A stretch of DNA of 64,000 nucleotides. It comes from Triops longicaudatus (taxonomy: Eukaryota > Arthropoda > Branchiopoda > Notostraca > Triopsidae). The notes beneath the pieces are model-generated. The model had not been told where the DNA came from. It did not search any database and was given only the letters and a program-made list of their open reading frames with translations. A program made the translations under genes and the position numbers. Within the stretch, counting starts at the first letter, position 1. Every line of letters begins with the position of its first letter. Positions 54,101 through 62,361 of this stretch are shown piece after piece. The DNA lies in contig JAGQDJ010000005.1 in NCBI GenBank assembly GCA_022885665.1, positions 558,001 to 622,000 on the forward strand, read 5' to 3'.

Positions 54101-55603
54101 CGTTGCTATGATTTAAAGGGAGCCATAGTGTCGCATATGACGCACGGCGCTGCTGTTTAACACAAGACTTTTATGCAAATTTACATGTATTTTGAAAATA
54201 ATTTCATGGTGTTATTTGAGCATATCTTTTAAAACTAGTGTTCATTTGAAGCGTTAATTTAAGCTAATCTTGCCCTGAATTAGAATTTCAGTTTTCTGCG
54301 TTGAACGTAGCTATGGGGGTCATTTTTTTTTCAAATGGCGTTGAAGACAATCGGTCAATTACCCCTCCCACCCACACACACTGGATCCAGAACACCGCGC
54401 AACGTGGTGTTTGGTAGGAAAACAGTTCCACGCTCTACATGCCACTCGATTTCCTAATAGGCGATGACCCAAGGAGAATGGAACGGTTTTTCCTACAAAT
54501 ACTAGGTGGCGCAATCTTGAGGAACAAAGCGTAGGCGGGGCTAATTCTACAAGTTGCTCGGTTTCCGTTCCATCCCGGCCAAAAAAAAAAAAAAAAAAAA
54601 CGAATGAACGGAAATTTTGAAAACCATTGGAAAAATCTTTAGAAAAAAAAATATTGAAAGATATTAAACAAAATGATTGTACCAACGTTTTCTATACATG
54701 GCCTTATCTATTTGGCCTTATTGCGGTCCACTTGTGGTCTACGAGTTTTGACAGAGCATTCGGCCGATTTTCCAAATTAGTTGCCTTGGCAATTTGAAAG
54801 TCGCCATCGTTTGCAGATTATTTTTTCCTGCAATTTGTAGTTAATTCATTTTTTTTTTTCGTCCTTTGTGGATGATAAGTGATCCTTGAAATGGTGTGCA
54901 AATAAACACTGCCCGGGTCCAAAGATGGCAAAGTTCAGTTTGCCAAGACGACAGGATTGAACAGTTTGACACATTAATAATTCATTTATCTAGCGTTGTT
55001 TCATAAGGTACGAAATAGTTAAGATGTTAAGTGTTCTCCTTACCGTCGAACTATGTTAAAACGTAATATTGCTTCTCGCTGTTCTAAGGAGGCTAGGGAC
55101 CCTGTTTCATAAAGTCAAGGCTTTGTCGACTTCCAGTATTGCAGAACTTATTCTATTTATAGCGGGAGGAGACAGAAGTTTGGTACCATTTTTATGTCAG
55201 TTTGGAGTGGGAACTGTAACTTATAGCGATTCTGATCTTTCATTACCATGGAATTCTTTTTTTCTTCCCTTATGGGTTTATTGTTTATCTGGAATTTTTG
55301 TGGTACTCTTTTATGTAGAATTAAGTCGCCCTATTTTGGTATGGACCCCAACAATCGTGTCTGTAGTGGGCGTCGCCACTGTCTTACTCCTCTTAGCTAT
55401 TTTGATGGGCATCGTATTCCGGTCGCGGTGTCAGGCGAGGTCTCGTCGTTCACGGTCCATAATGCTGCCGAAGGGCGAGCAAATTGATATGCAAATTATG
55501 GATGCCGAATGGGAAGTCAAGAATAATCGAAGAAAAGCCACGAGTGGACGTGAGAATGGTCTGCTCAAAGGAGGAGGAACAACCACCACCTCCGTGGATG
55601 AAG
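24060..55603 (+). CDS. side-like: Sidestep-family Ig/FN3 transmembrane receptor gene (partial: first exon and possibly tail missing)
   Basis: Ten exons join with consistent phases: 24060-24189, 28829-29079, 49234-49344, 49446-49670, 50842-51138, 51333-51457, 51542-51677, 52140-52421, 52542-52949 and 55319-55603. They give 2250 coding bases and about 749 codons without a stop. The product has five Ig domains, one FN3 domain, one membrane helix and a basic cytoplasmic start, the defining order of the arthropod Sidestep family. Diagnostic motifs are LWYRAGSDTPIYSVDAR and VYRCRVDFR in Ig1, AGPYLEG and SCEASNNN in Ig2, LEWRHNG in Ig4 and CVFNIKPAG at the Ig5 end. In Drosophila, Side acts on target cells as a ligand for Beaten-path receptors on motor axons. 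A similar cell-recognition role at the plasma membrane is inferred here. Seven N-glycosylation sequons are visible. Not found: the signal-peptide exon and any tail exon beyond 55603. The exact paralogue is undetermined. Confidence 0.93.
24190..28828 (+). other. Intron 1 of the receptor gene (4,639 bp)
   Basis: It splits a serine codon in the middle of Ig1, between the B-C strand half and the D-G strand half. No alternative exon with matching phase (phase 2 in, phase 2 out) was seen. Open frames inside are short and unconvincing, and no mobile element was recognised. Confidence 0.85.
28829..29079 (+). CDS. Exon B: second half of Ig1
   Basis: The acceptor is gtcgtttctag and the donor is GTAAGT. 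One base completes the split Ser, then come 83 codons, then one base (A) of the next codon. It reads VDARDGQLAHAGHWS followed by GRRATF, then GLVIEGLQDGDAGVYRCRVD and FRQAQTQNSYVALSVT. The D-x-G-x-Y-x-C motif gives the second Ig cysteine. The RVDFR block and the HWS...FG region are strong Sidestep signatures. Between ATF and LVIEG lie about 22 residues rich in Ser and Pro, more than the few residues I expect for the family at this loop. The exon is well separated from the rest of the gene, with 4.6 kb before it and 20 kb after. Confidence 0.95.
33742..33904. mobile_element. MITE-like inverted-repeat element, 163 bp
   Basis: The left end CAGGGGTGTCACGAGGG and the reverse complement of the right end, CAGGGGCGTCGCGAGGG, match at 15 of 17 positions. 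Similarity continues a few bases outward (ttag-gac) with single-base gaps. The interior has an A11 run and no open frame. CAGGGG ends are common in hAT-type non-autonomous elements, but the eight bases on either side (ttagcgac and tcctaact) do not match, so no target duplication supports the class. An old insertion with decayed flanks, or wider true boundaries, are both possible. Confidence 0.6.
42025..42551 (+). repeat. Diverged interspersed element, copy B (hAT-like ends), 527 bp
   Basis: It begins CAGTGTCTCTCAA, and its reverse complement begins CAGTGCTTCTCAA, so the terminal inverted repeats agree at 11 of 13 positions. The flanks gcttatgg and atttatgt share a central ttatg, consistent with a decayed 8-bp duplication. 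It is collinear with 15952-16844 in at least three blocks. No transposase frame is present. The CAGTG-type ends, together with the possible 8-bp duplication, suggest a non-autonomous hAT-like family with at least two old copies in this window. Confidence 0.6.
44409..44430 (+). repeat. (AG)11 microsatellite followed by a G run
   Basis: Eleven AG units followed by six more G, inside intron 2. It is the only clear dinucleotide microsatellite in the window. Confidence 0.95.
49234..49344 (+). CDS. Exon C: Ig1-Ig2 linker and start of Ig2
   Basis: The acceptor is tattgtattgcag and the donor is GTTAAT, a weaker site. Two bases complete an Ile codon (A plus TT), then come 36 codons and one base. It reads PPGPPIIKNKDGTIVPS, then AGPYLEGEVLELFCESRG. 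The AGPYLEG...L.C pattern is the conserved A'-B strand region of the Sidestep Ig2 and carries its first cysteine. The frame also runs open upstream into the intron, but the acceptor, the phase and the family motif favour the start given. The next intron is only 101 bp. Confidence 0.92.
49446..49670 (+). CDS. Exon D: remainder of Ig2
   Basis: The acceptor is gtaccgacatcgtag, with a T-rich stretch a little upstream, and the donor is GTGAGT. Two bases complete an Ala codon, then come 74 codons and one base. It reads RPTASLLWFRDGELWDSSYH, then VVLQRLRRTDLNTILSCEAS and NNNVTLPSSSFVLVDML. The core Trp (LLWF), the RTDL motif and the second Cys (LSCEASNNN) match the family, and NNVT holds an N-glycosylation sequon. 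The splice with exon C gives ESRG-A-RPT, where the family usually has Gly-Gly-Arg-Pro. A small shift of the splice site is possible, but the phase requires this acceptor among those seen. Confidence 0.93.
49671..50841 (+). other. Intron 4 (1,171 bp)
   Basis: A phase-1 intron between Ig2 and Ig3, with donor GTGAGT and acceptor ggctctttag. A frame at 49983-50255 is open but has no family motif and no splice sites of fitting phase. Nothing else was seen. Confidence 0.85.
50842..51138 (+). CDS. Exon E: complete Ig3
   Basis: One exon carries the whole domain, with acceptor ggctctttag and donor GTAAGT. Two bases complete Leu, then come 98 codons and one base. It reads VPLDVRITGGESSLVAHREA, then TFTCVSAGSRPPAMVTWYLN, then TISHNGNSTTSSITLSPSPQ and AVLSCRAENVRLP. 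The LDVRI start, GSRPP..TW, ISH-GN-TTS and LSCRAEN blocks are all conserved in Sidestep Ig3. GNST holds an N-glycosylation sequon. The exon begins and ends in phase 1, as do the Ig5 and FN3 exons, a symmetric class suited to whole-domain shuffling. Confidence 0.96.
51333..51457 (+). CDS. Exon F: first half of Ig4
   Basis: The acceptor is tatcgatttcag and the donor is GTAATT. Two bases complete Tyr, then come 41 codons ending in phase 0 at HN. It reads APQVDLELKPPSEETAEGES, then VVMTCRIDAHPPHTRLEWRH. It carries the first Cys (MTC) and the core Trp inside the highly diagnostic LEWRHN motif. If unspliced, the frame runs on to an in-frame TAG at 51539-51541. The family motif continues in the next exon, so splicing at GTAATT is required. 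The preceding intron is 194 bp. Confidence 0.94.
51542..51677 (+). CDS. Exon G: second half of Ig4
   Basis: The acceptor is cgcaccgctag and the donor is GTAAGT. It starts in phase 0, has 45 codons and ends with one base. It reads GRIIKTNDKNIVFHHISRAN, then AGNYECRAVNSQGEGSSPLI and NLHVN. AGNYEC gives the second Ig cysteine, and NSQGEG matches the family's N-S-x-G-x-G turn. With exon F it rebuilds LEWRHNGR. The intron between F and G is only 84 bp and splits the domain straight after the WRHN motif. The C-C' loop is shorter than I expect for the family. Confidence 0.94.
52140..52421 (+). CDS. Exon H: complete Ig5
   Basis: The acceptor is ctgctttgtttacag and the donor is GTAATT. Two bases complete Tyr, then come 93 codons and one base. 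It reads RPVCRSNESTTYYVQKGELV, then GIKCEVFAQPPPVYYKWSIN, then FTPTYSYDYGQITCVGGNSV and GEQVVPCVFNIKPAG. Beside the Ig pair (IKC and ITC) there is an extra pair (PVC near the start and VPC near the end), a feature of Sidestep Ig5. The closing CVFNIKPAG leads directly into FN3. Sequons are SNEST and INST. The intron before it is 462 bp and the one after 120 bp. Confidence 0.96.
52542..52949 (+). CDS. Exon I: fibronectin type III domain
   Basis: The acceptor is ggttgttctgtagcag and the donor is GTATAA. Two bases complete Gly, then come 135 codons and one base. It reads PPERVSSCSIHNASTHSLTL, then VCIPPSS and LYSLAIWEAA, then VTPRFVITGLQPGKEYKAIV and TTANAKGRSPPF. The GLQPG and ANAKGRS motifs mark an FN3 of the Sidestep type, and the Cys pair (SSC and LVC) is also typical. 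Between AIWEAA and VTPRF lies a Pro-rich stretch of about 45 residues (ANVTHPEPDSAPSG and neighbours), longer than I expect for this domain. Sequons are HNAS, ANVT and RNVS. Open frames on the minus strand here are shadows. Confidence 0.94.
52950..55318 (+). other. Intron 9 (2,369 bp)
   Basis: A phase-1 intron between FN3 and the membrane exon, with donor GTATAA and acceptor tcttttatgtag. It contains an A20 tract at 54581-54600. The open frame upstream of the acceptor at 55069-55318 is hydrophobic but lacks family motifs; it is read as intron because the FN3 donor and the membrane-exon acceptor agree in phase. Confidence 0.8.
54581..54600 (+). repeat. Poly(A) tract, A20
   Basis: Twenty consecutive A after catcccggcc, inside intron 9. 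No tRNA-like promoter or target duplication was found around it, so a retroposon origin is not supported. Confidence 0.85.
55319..55603 (+). CDS. Exon J: transmembrane helix and cytoplasmic start
   Basis: The acceptor is tactcttttatgtag. Two bases complete Glu, then come 94 codons and one base before a GTAATG donor. After LSRPILVWTP comes a helix of about 23 residues (TIVSVVGVATVLLLLAILMG then IVF), then a basic stop-transfer segment (RSRCQARSRRSRS). A hydrophilic tail follows, with GEQIDMQIMDAEWEVKNNRR and a TTTTSVDE run. If the GTAATG donor is not used, the frame ends soon after at TAA 55615-55617, giving a tail ending GNVP. AATAAA occurs at 56038-56043, which would suit such a short form, but this hexamer is common by chance. 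Sidestep proteins usually have longer tails, so a further exon is likely. Confidence 0.88.
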
Positions 55604-56283
55604 GTAATGTTCCGTAACGTATGCTAATGAAAATTGGCATAAATATGGACGAGAAGAAAACTTTAACTTGGAATGGGGGGTTTTATAGTGGTGGAAACCC
55701 CGCTGGTGGCTTTGGCGGTTATTGAGACACCCAAGCTGGTACCAGCCACTGCATTACTGTCACCGTCAAGGGAAGGACTCGAAAGTTCTGTAGCAGCAGT
55801 CACAGTAAGTTTAAAGTTTTCAAGTCCGCGAACTTTGACACTCAACTCTCCATTTACGCGCATACTAATGTAGTTAATTAGTATGTTAGACTTTTGACCC
55901 TTTACGTGACGAAAATTCCGAACGTGAGTTAGAAATGAAGGACATGAAAATTATTCTTTGAATTGCACTGCGGTAGTAAATTACATGAAGTTTCCACCAG
56001 AAAGTTTCACAAAACTCCATGAAAGTTTGTAAACTGAAATAAAATTTAAACTCTATTTTATTTTATTTTGAAGTTAGTCTTAAAATAAATTACAAAAAGC
56101 TTCCAGCCTGTATGTTGACTAAAACTTATGAATGAAAGCAAGCGACGAAACACACAGAGATATTCGTAGTTGACATACCTATGTTATGCAGGAAATTTAA
56201 CCCGCACGAAAAAGTAACGTCTTCTGTGATGAAAGCGTTTAGCATGCCACTTCAAATTGTAGCAGTCGGAGTCTTGTTTTCGT

Positions 56284-56325
56284 ACGGTTTACAGACGGTT
56301 TTCGGACGGTTTACAGACGGTTTTC
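56284..56325 (+). repeat. Tandem duplication, period 22 bp
   Basis: The 20-base unit starting acggtttacagacgg and ending ttttc occurs at 56284 and again at 56306 without mismatch; each unit itself contains two acgg(t)tt motifs. It is a short local duplication. Confidence 0.8.
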
Positions 56326-58388
56326 TTAGACCACGGTTAATGCAGTGTTAACTAGTTGTTCAACATCCTGACTATATAGGGTTTCCAAGCAGTTTCTTAG
56401 TGGTTCACTATTTGTTAATTTCTATTATATTAATTTATGCTCAAACAAAGGTGACACAGAGGTTACATCCTCGTTTGTAACGGGGCCTAAAATCGCTAAT
56501 AAAAAAAATTTGTGACTCATGTGATGAAATACCTTGAAAGACATCCCGTAACAATTTTCCCCAAAACTACCGAGATATTTAGATAAAATAACTTTTAACA
56601 GTGCACGGGATTTGTGTCTCAAATATTATACAGGGTGAAAATTTCATATGCTTCGTTGTGTGGCAACGTACTTGCCTATTGCACAGATAACATGTCTCCA
56701 AATGCGCGCTTCTTTCCCCAACCTGGCTGCTTCTCTGAAACATAGACTAATTAGTATTTTAAAATCATTCTAGTTTTTATGTAACTCGTTCATTAGCACA
56801 AAACTCGTCTCACCTTTTTGTTTATCCAGAACATGAGATCGTGCGACTTGATTTTTAAATTCTTTTCACCATTAAGCCTACATCCTTTTACCTCTAAAGA
56901 CTTTTACCTCGTTTGAAAGTATGAAGGTTCATGATGCTTGGGCGCATAGTCTGAACTCACTGAATTCCACGTCACATAGAAAGAACTATGCTATATTTTT
57001 TATATACAAATTGCAAATAGTATGTGAACTGTTTTATTTCAAATCTACAGATTATCTGACTTATCACTATATTAATGCTAAGCCTGATCGACAAGCATAA
57101 AAAGGAAAGAATCGACGTCTTCCGCAATGCAACTTTTACATTCACTGATGTCTTTCACAGCTACATAAAATAAACTTAATGAAAACTAAATGAAACGTTA
57201 TATTTTAAATTTTCCTTTCTTAAGTTCTTGTATAATATAAGCGTACTATATAAAACATTTGTAAATTTAAACTAAGACAACTCTTCAAAATGTGTAGCAG
57301 ATTTTATAATAGTTTATATAATTGTTATTGGTGCACGCCATTCGTATCTTCGAAAGCATCATTTATGTTTTTTTATCGATGTTCTGCAAAGGAAAAATAA
57401 TAGAGTCAATTTTTAAATGATTCATGAAGGTTATCCATATGTTTCGCGAGGGTTGCTTACTTGCGGTTTACCGTACGTTTGTGTTAAGTTTCGAAGATAG
57501 TTCGTAAGCTAGCAGCAAAAGAAGAGTCCAAAACCGTGGATTTACTTCTAGAAAACAAGGGTCTAAGAATACCATTCCTATACAAGTGTCAACCTCTGTA
57601 TAACCGTTAGGAAACCGAAAGTCAGAACCACACTTTTTTTTTGTACGGGAAGCGACAAAGGAATTGTGAATTCAAATTCCCATTGACCCTAATTATACAC
57701 GTATGAACGTAGTACAGTGCCAGTAATTGATAAACCACAGTCGTGTTGCAATGAGTGCATGAGGAGCGTGGACGTAATGAAATTTACCAGAAAACTTATT
57801 CGGGCGTATTCTGGGGGCTGCTGTCAGGGCCTGAATAGCAGTCTTTGTACACGTCGGATCGTTAGCATAGCTTGCGCTGCCATTTGTTTTGAACCTTCTC
57901 TCCCGGACCCAAACAAAAGTGATGAGCACAATGGGAAGAAACAACAAAATGCAGATTAGTATCACACGAACTATCTACACGTGGCGAAGTTCACGGAACC
58001 CTCTTTTCTCACAGAAAGCGAACCGCGTGATTTAGTAATAGGTTTAAAGCAAATACGTTTTCTATGTTATTCGCGTTTTCCGATTTTCGAAAGTTTCAAA
58101 ATGTAACTTTTTTTCGTAAATATTTTTGTTTTAAAAGATTGCGTTACGTTATTCTTAAAAAATCCTAATCCTTAGCGTCGAAAAATATCTCCATTCCTAC
58201 TTTGTCACGCAAAGTTGGATTTGAAAATGCAAGTTCAAAGTTAACTAAAAAAATAGGGTTTGTCAAGACTTAAGTCGAAATTAACTCCATATCTGAATAA
58301 GTCTGGTATAGACTGAATGCGTGAAAAAAAATCTAAATGTCAAATCCGATGTGCCAATGTTTTAATCGCAATAAGTAATGAATTGAAA

Positions 58389-58433
58389 GCTTTATTTTAC
58401 TGATATTTTATTTTACATGCTTTATTTTACTGA
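58389..58433 (+). repeat. Direct repeat, 15 bp, 30 bp apart
   Basis: The block gctttattttactga occurs at 58389-58403 and 58419-58433, with a related ttttattttac between them. It is a small local duplication in AT-rich DNA. Confidence 0.7.
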
Positions 58434-61400
58434 AAGTGGGCCATTAATGAAAATAGGACAATGGTAACGAGAAATGTTCACTTTTGAGCCTAAAGCTGTT
58501 TTCGAATAAATTCAACACAAGTAATATTAGCGAATGTTTAGAAATTCGGTGCATTACAGCATGCTGGGATCACTTATGTTATTCATTTCCGTTTTATTGC
58601 TACATTTTTAAATAGTATATTTCACACAGACTAATAATTTAGGAGCTATTGTACTTCCTATAAGCAGATTTGCATAATGAAAGGAAAAGTCTGAGAAGTA
58701 CTGCGCTAAGCTACCAATCAATGAAATACGTAGATGCGCAATAAATTTGAATTGTTTTAACTGTGAGGCGCCCTTATAGTAGACGTTGGACTGTTCTTGT
58801 AAAATTTGACTAGTAGCTGGAGAGTTGGGCTGTTGGTTTTTCTTTTCTTTTTTTTCGTACTTTTACACTCATACTAAGGGTTACAACAGCGTCTGGTACG
58901 GAGAAATATGAGAGAAAATATAAAAGATGTTGTTCCGGATAGGGTGCAGCTTCTTCCTCTCAGTGGGTGTTCGGAGTATCTCCAGCCATCAGATGGAATA
59001 GTCTGAGTAGACCTCAACAGCAGCAGCAAGGGCTGCAGCAACAACAATCAACGGCAGAATGTTGGGTCGACCACGTGACGGATGCTGGGAAGTCGGTTTT
59101 ATGATAACGACGAATGAATAAATTCTGATCTTCATTTTTTGCTGAGAAAAAAATCTTGGAATTATTTGGTGGAAACCGTGTAAGGATGGTAATGTACTTC
59201 CTCTGGATCGTGTGATCATGTTTCATCACCCCCAAAAATGAGCAATGATCCTCCCTCCCTTTAACTCCTCCCATCCATCCCATACCCCAACGTTTTTTCT
59301 TGATCAATAAAGTTATTTTTCATATTTCGCGCTGCTGGCTTAAGCTGATTTTTTTTTTTCTTCAAAAATCGACCAAACTGAACCCTGTGTAAATGAGCGT
59401 AATGAAAGGCAGGAAGTGAGGAAGAGATACAGAGAGAAGGGGAGAGAGTAGGGTAATTTGGCAACTGATGTGTATTTAAGGTAAGTAGCCTCTTCGGCGT
59501 CTTTTATGGCGACTAGACCTTGAGAAATGACAGGCTGGTTCTTTTACTTCATTTTATATTTCTAAGGTGCTTAATGATGCTAAGGTTGATAAGATAAAGA
59601 CACGCTTAGCTACAAAAGAGAATAATGGGGAAAATGCTAAAGACGAAATTGCTTTTTCTTTCGGTATCTTGCAACTCGTTACGGTTTTGGGCTTGCTTTT
59701 TCCTTCGTTTAAACCTAATGATGTACACCTTTTGAGTTACGTTCCTCCAAACGCATCCATGAGAAATCCTCGTGACTTCCTTTCGTAGTCTCTGATTTTC
59801 TGAAAGCTTGGGTAGTCAAGGAATCTGGTAGTGTGATGAAATTCGCATGCTTTGCTTAAAAAGGTCCTCCAAGGATGCCCTTGGGACTATTGCAGTCCAC
59901 TCTTGTCTTATTTCTTGCGGAATTGTGACAAATAGTTCGTTTTAATAAAGATTTTTAAAAAGTGACTCTGTACATAAATACTAAAAATCAATGAACAGGT
60001 GGACATAAGTGTGGCCTCAGTGAATGCAAATTCATCGATGAGTGGAGTCAGTGGTCATTAAGACAATAGAAAGCCTTCGGAATGCGAAATATTAATTGGT
60101 ACTGTGCCCAGACGCTCCTAAATTTGTTGTTTCTGTCATAATTTTAAAATTTGTAGAAATCATAGATATAAATCATTAATAGAAATCATTGTGTGACTTA
60201 TCAATAATTAACTTATTTTAGGCACTACGGCGCAAAGCAGTTTAAGTTTAATATATGAAGTTAAAAAATTATTAAATAATAATAATTAAACGAGGGATGT
60301 AAAATATGGGTACGACAACCAAAAACATAACTTCAATCGTTCTCTAAATTCCTTAAAATACATGCAAGTCATTTGTTTCGTTAAAAAACGCTTTTTGTGT
60401 CTTTTTATTTAAGATCTGATTTTCGCTTCTTGTATTCACTACAGTACAGTTATTTTGCAAAACTGGTGGCTTAATTTCTATGCTCTTTTTGATATATTCT
60501 TTTAGAATTTTAGGGTGTTAAAACAACAGACTAGAGTAAACAACAGAAAACTGATTTGTAAAATGAAAGTACTATACTCATGTTTGTTTTAAATACGTAC
60601 TGTCATAGCCTCATCTTTTTCGCCGATATTTAGAAACAAATAGTCGCGTATTATATAACTTCCTTTATTTTAGCTTCAAGATGTTAGCAGTACATTAACC
60701 ATAATTGTTGCACAAATAGTGCTACTTCGTAACTAATCCATCCTTTTCCCAAGGGACAAAAATTATGTAGATAATACTGGAAAACTTTAGTTGCGCTTGA
60801 CGCAATAGGTTCAATAAACGAGTTATCTCTTTTTTCCAGGAATAGTTTCTCTTAATATTCTACCCGCTGCCACAATTGATTATACAATTAAACAAGCACT
60901 GAATTTTTTTTACTTGCTTCGAAGAAAATAAATCGTGAAACAAAGCAGATTATCAGCCACTGGTTATACATTCAGAAGAAAATCTAGTTAGATTTACGAA
61001 TGAAAATTAAACAAGCTCTAAATGTTAAACTGGCCCAAGTCTCTTCTACCAATTAGTTAATGTAATATTTTATAATTTCCTAACAAATTTAGGCAGTGGA
61101 GCCTCGAGTGGAGCCTTTTTTGACACGTATTTTCTTACTTTAACCTTCGTTACCATGGATCGAACTTTCGGTTCTCCATTCTAAATTCTATCTGTAGTTC
61201 CATGATAAACCTTAAAACTGAAGAACATTTTTACCTCATTAAGCAAAAGAGTTTCTTTCGCGTTACGCACAAATTATCACATAAACGTCCACAGAATTGC
61301 GTCTACTTACACTCAACAAACAAGACCAACAAAAAATACACTGACAAGAGGAGGGTTAAGAAAACGTAACTAAAAGTGGATACAGGTCACTTAACTTGGA

Positions 61401-62195
61401 AATGGGAGAGGTATTTACTGCGTTTGTTGACCAGTGAGATAACAGTGAATTAACTTGATTATTTTAAAAAAGAAGAAAGAAGTGGAAAGTCGTACCTTCG
61501 ACGAAGTCGGTCTTCTTAGACGGAAAACTGAGCAAGATGCTAATTACAGGGGACGTTTTTCGCAAAGGAAGTTGCTGTGGCTTCCCTTGGCAACGTTTAC
61601 AGCATGGTTATGTTAAATAACCAAAGCCCCTAGCCTGAGAAACGAAAATACCCATTTATATGAAAGCAGGTTAAAAATCCTCAACTCGATTTCTCTTTTT
61701 ATTAGAAGAAACATTAGGGGAACAATTTTTCCTTTCTGGGTAACATTTTGGGGCCCTTCAGGAAAATAATTGGTACGCTATAGCGTACTTATCGTCAATG
61801 TAGATACGCTGCTGTTTGGGACTTTCCCTGAAGTTATAAAAATATACCGACCAGTAACTTACTAATAACCAGATTGTGGACCATATGAAACCCCGCCACG
61901 GGCGGACTAGCTTGCCAGCGGCCCATGCAGAAATTTTCGAGACCGGCCCCACTATATTTGTTTTACATGATAGCGTCTAAGAAAGCTCCAGCCCGAAATG
62001 GCATTTTCCGACACCGACTTATGCGACAATGCCACAAATGCCAGTTCGAATCTGAACCGAACTTGGAAGCGTTGGATTTTGGCAGTAAATTGCGTTCGAT
62101 GGAGGAGGGAAAAAATGGAAGCTGTCATGTGCACTAGATGGCAACACCGGCAAAACCAACTATGGCTGCATGGCGGATTCCCAGGTGAGAACATG

Positions 62196-62361
62196 CAAGG
62201 CTGTATCCAGGAGGGTAGGAGGTTAATCGCCCCTTCAGCATGAAAATTCTATTTTGTATAGGGAAGATAGGAGAACCTCAAATGTAAAAACAACACTCCA
62301 TAAGGAAAACCCCCTCCAAATTCTCCCTTCCCCACGAACCAAAATCCTGATTACAGCCCTG
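62196..62361. mobile_element. MITE-like inverted-repeat element, about 166 bp
   Basis: The left end CAAGGCTGTATCCAGGA and the reverse complement of the right end, CAGGGCTGTAATCAGGA, match at 14 of 17 positions. The interior has no open frame. The flanking eight bases (agaacatg and ggtaggct) do not match, so no target duplication confirms it. The ends again start CA(G/A)GG, as in hAT-type non-autonomous elements. It lies next to an unexplained coding-like fragment at 61952-62194 and could be part of a larger composite repeat. Confidence 0.45.

Noticed and set aside
59567..59788. Plus-strand open frame, 73 codons, protein-like composition
   Set aside because: It begins at GTG, no phase-compatible acceptor was firmly placed, and it has no similarity to Sidestep tails that I recognise.
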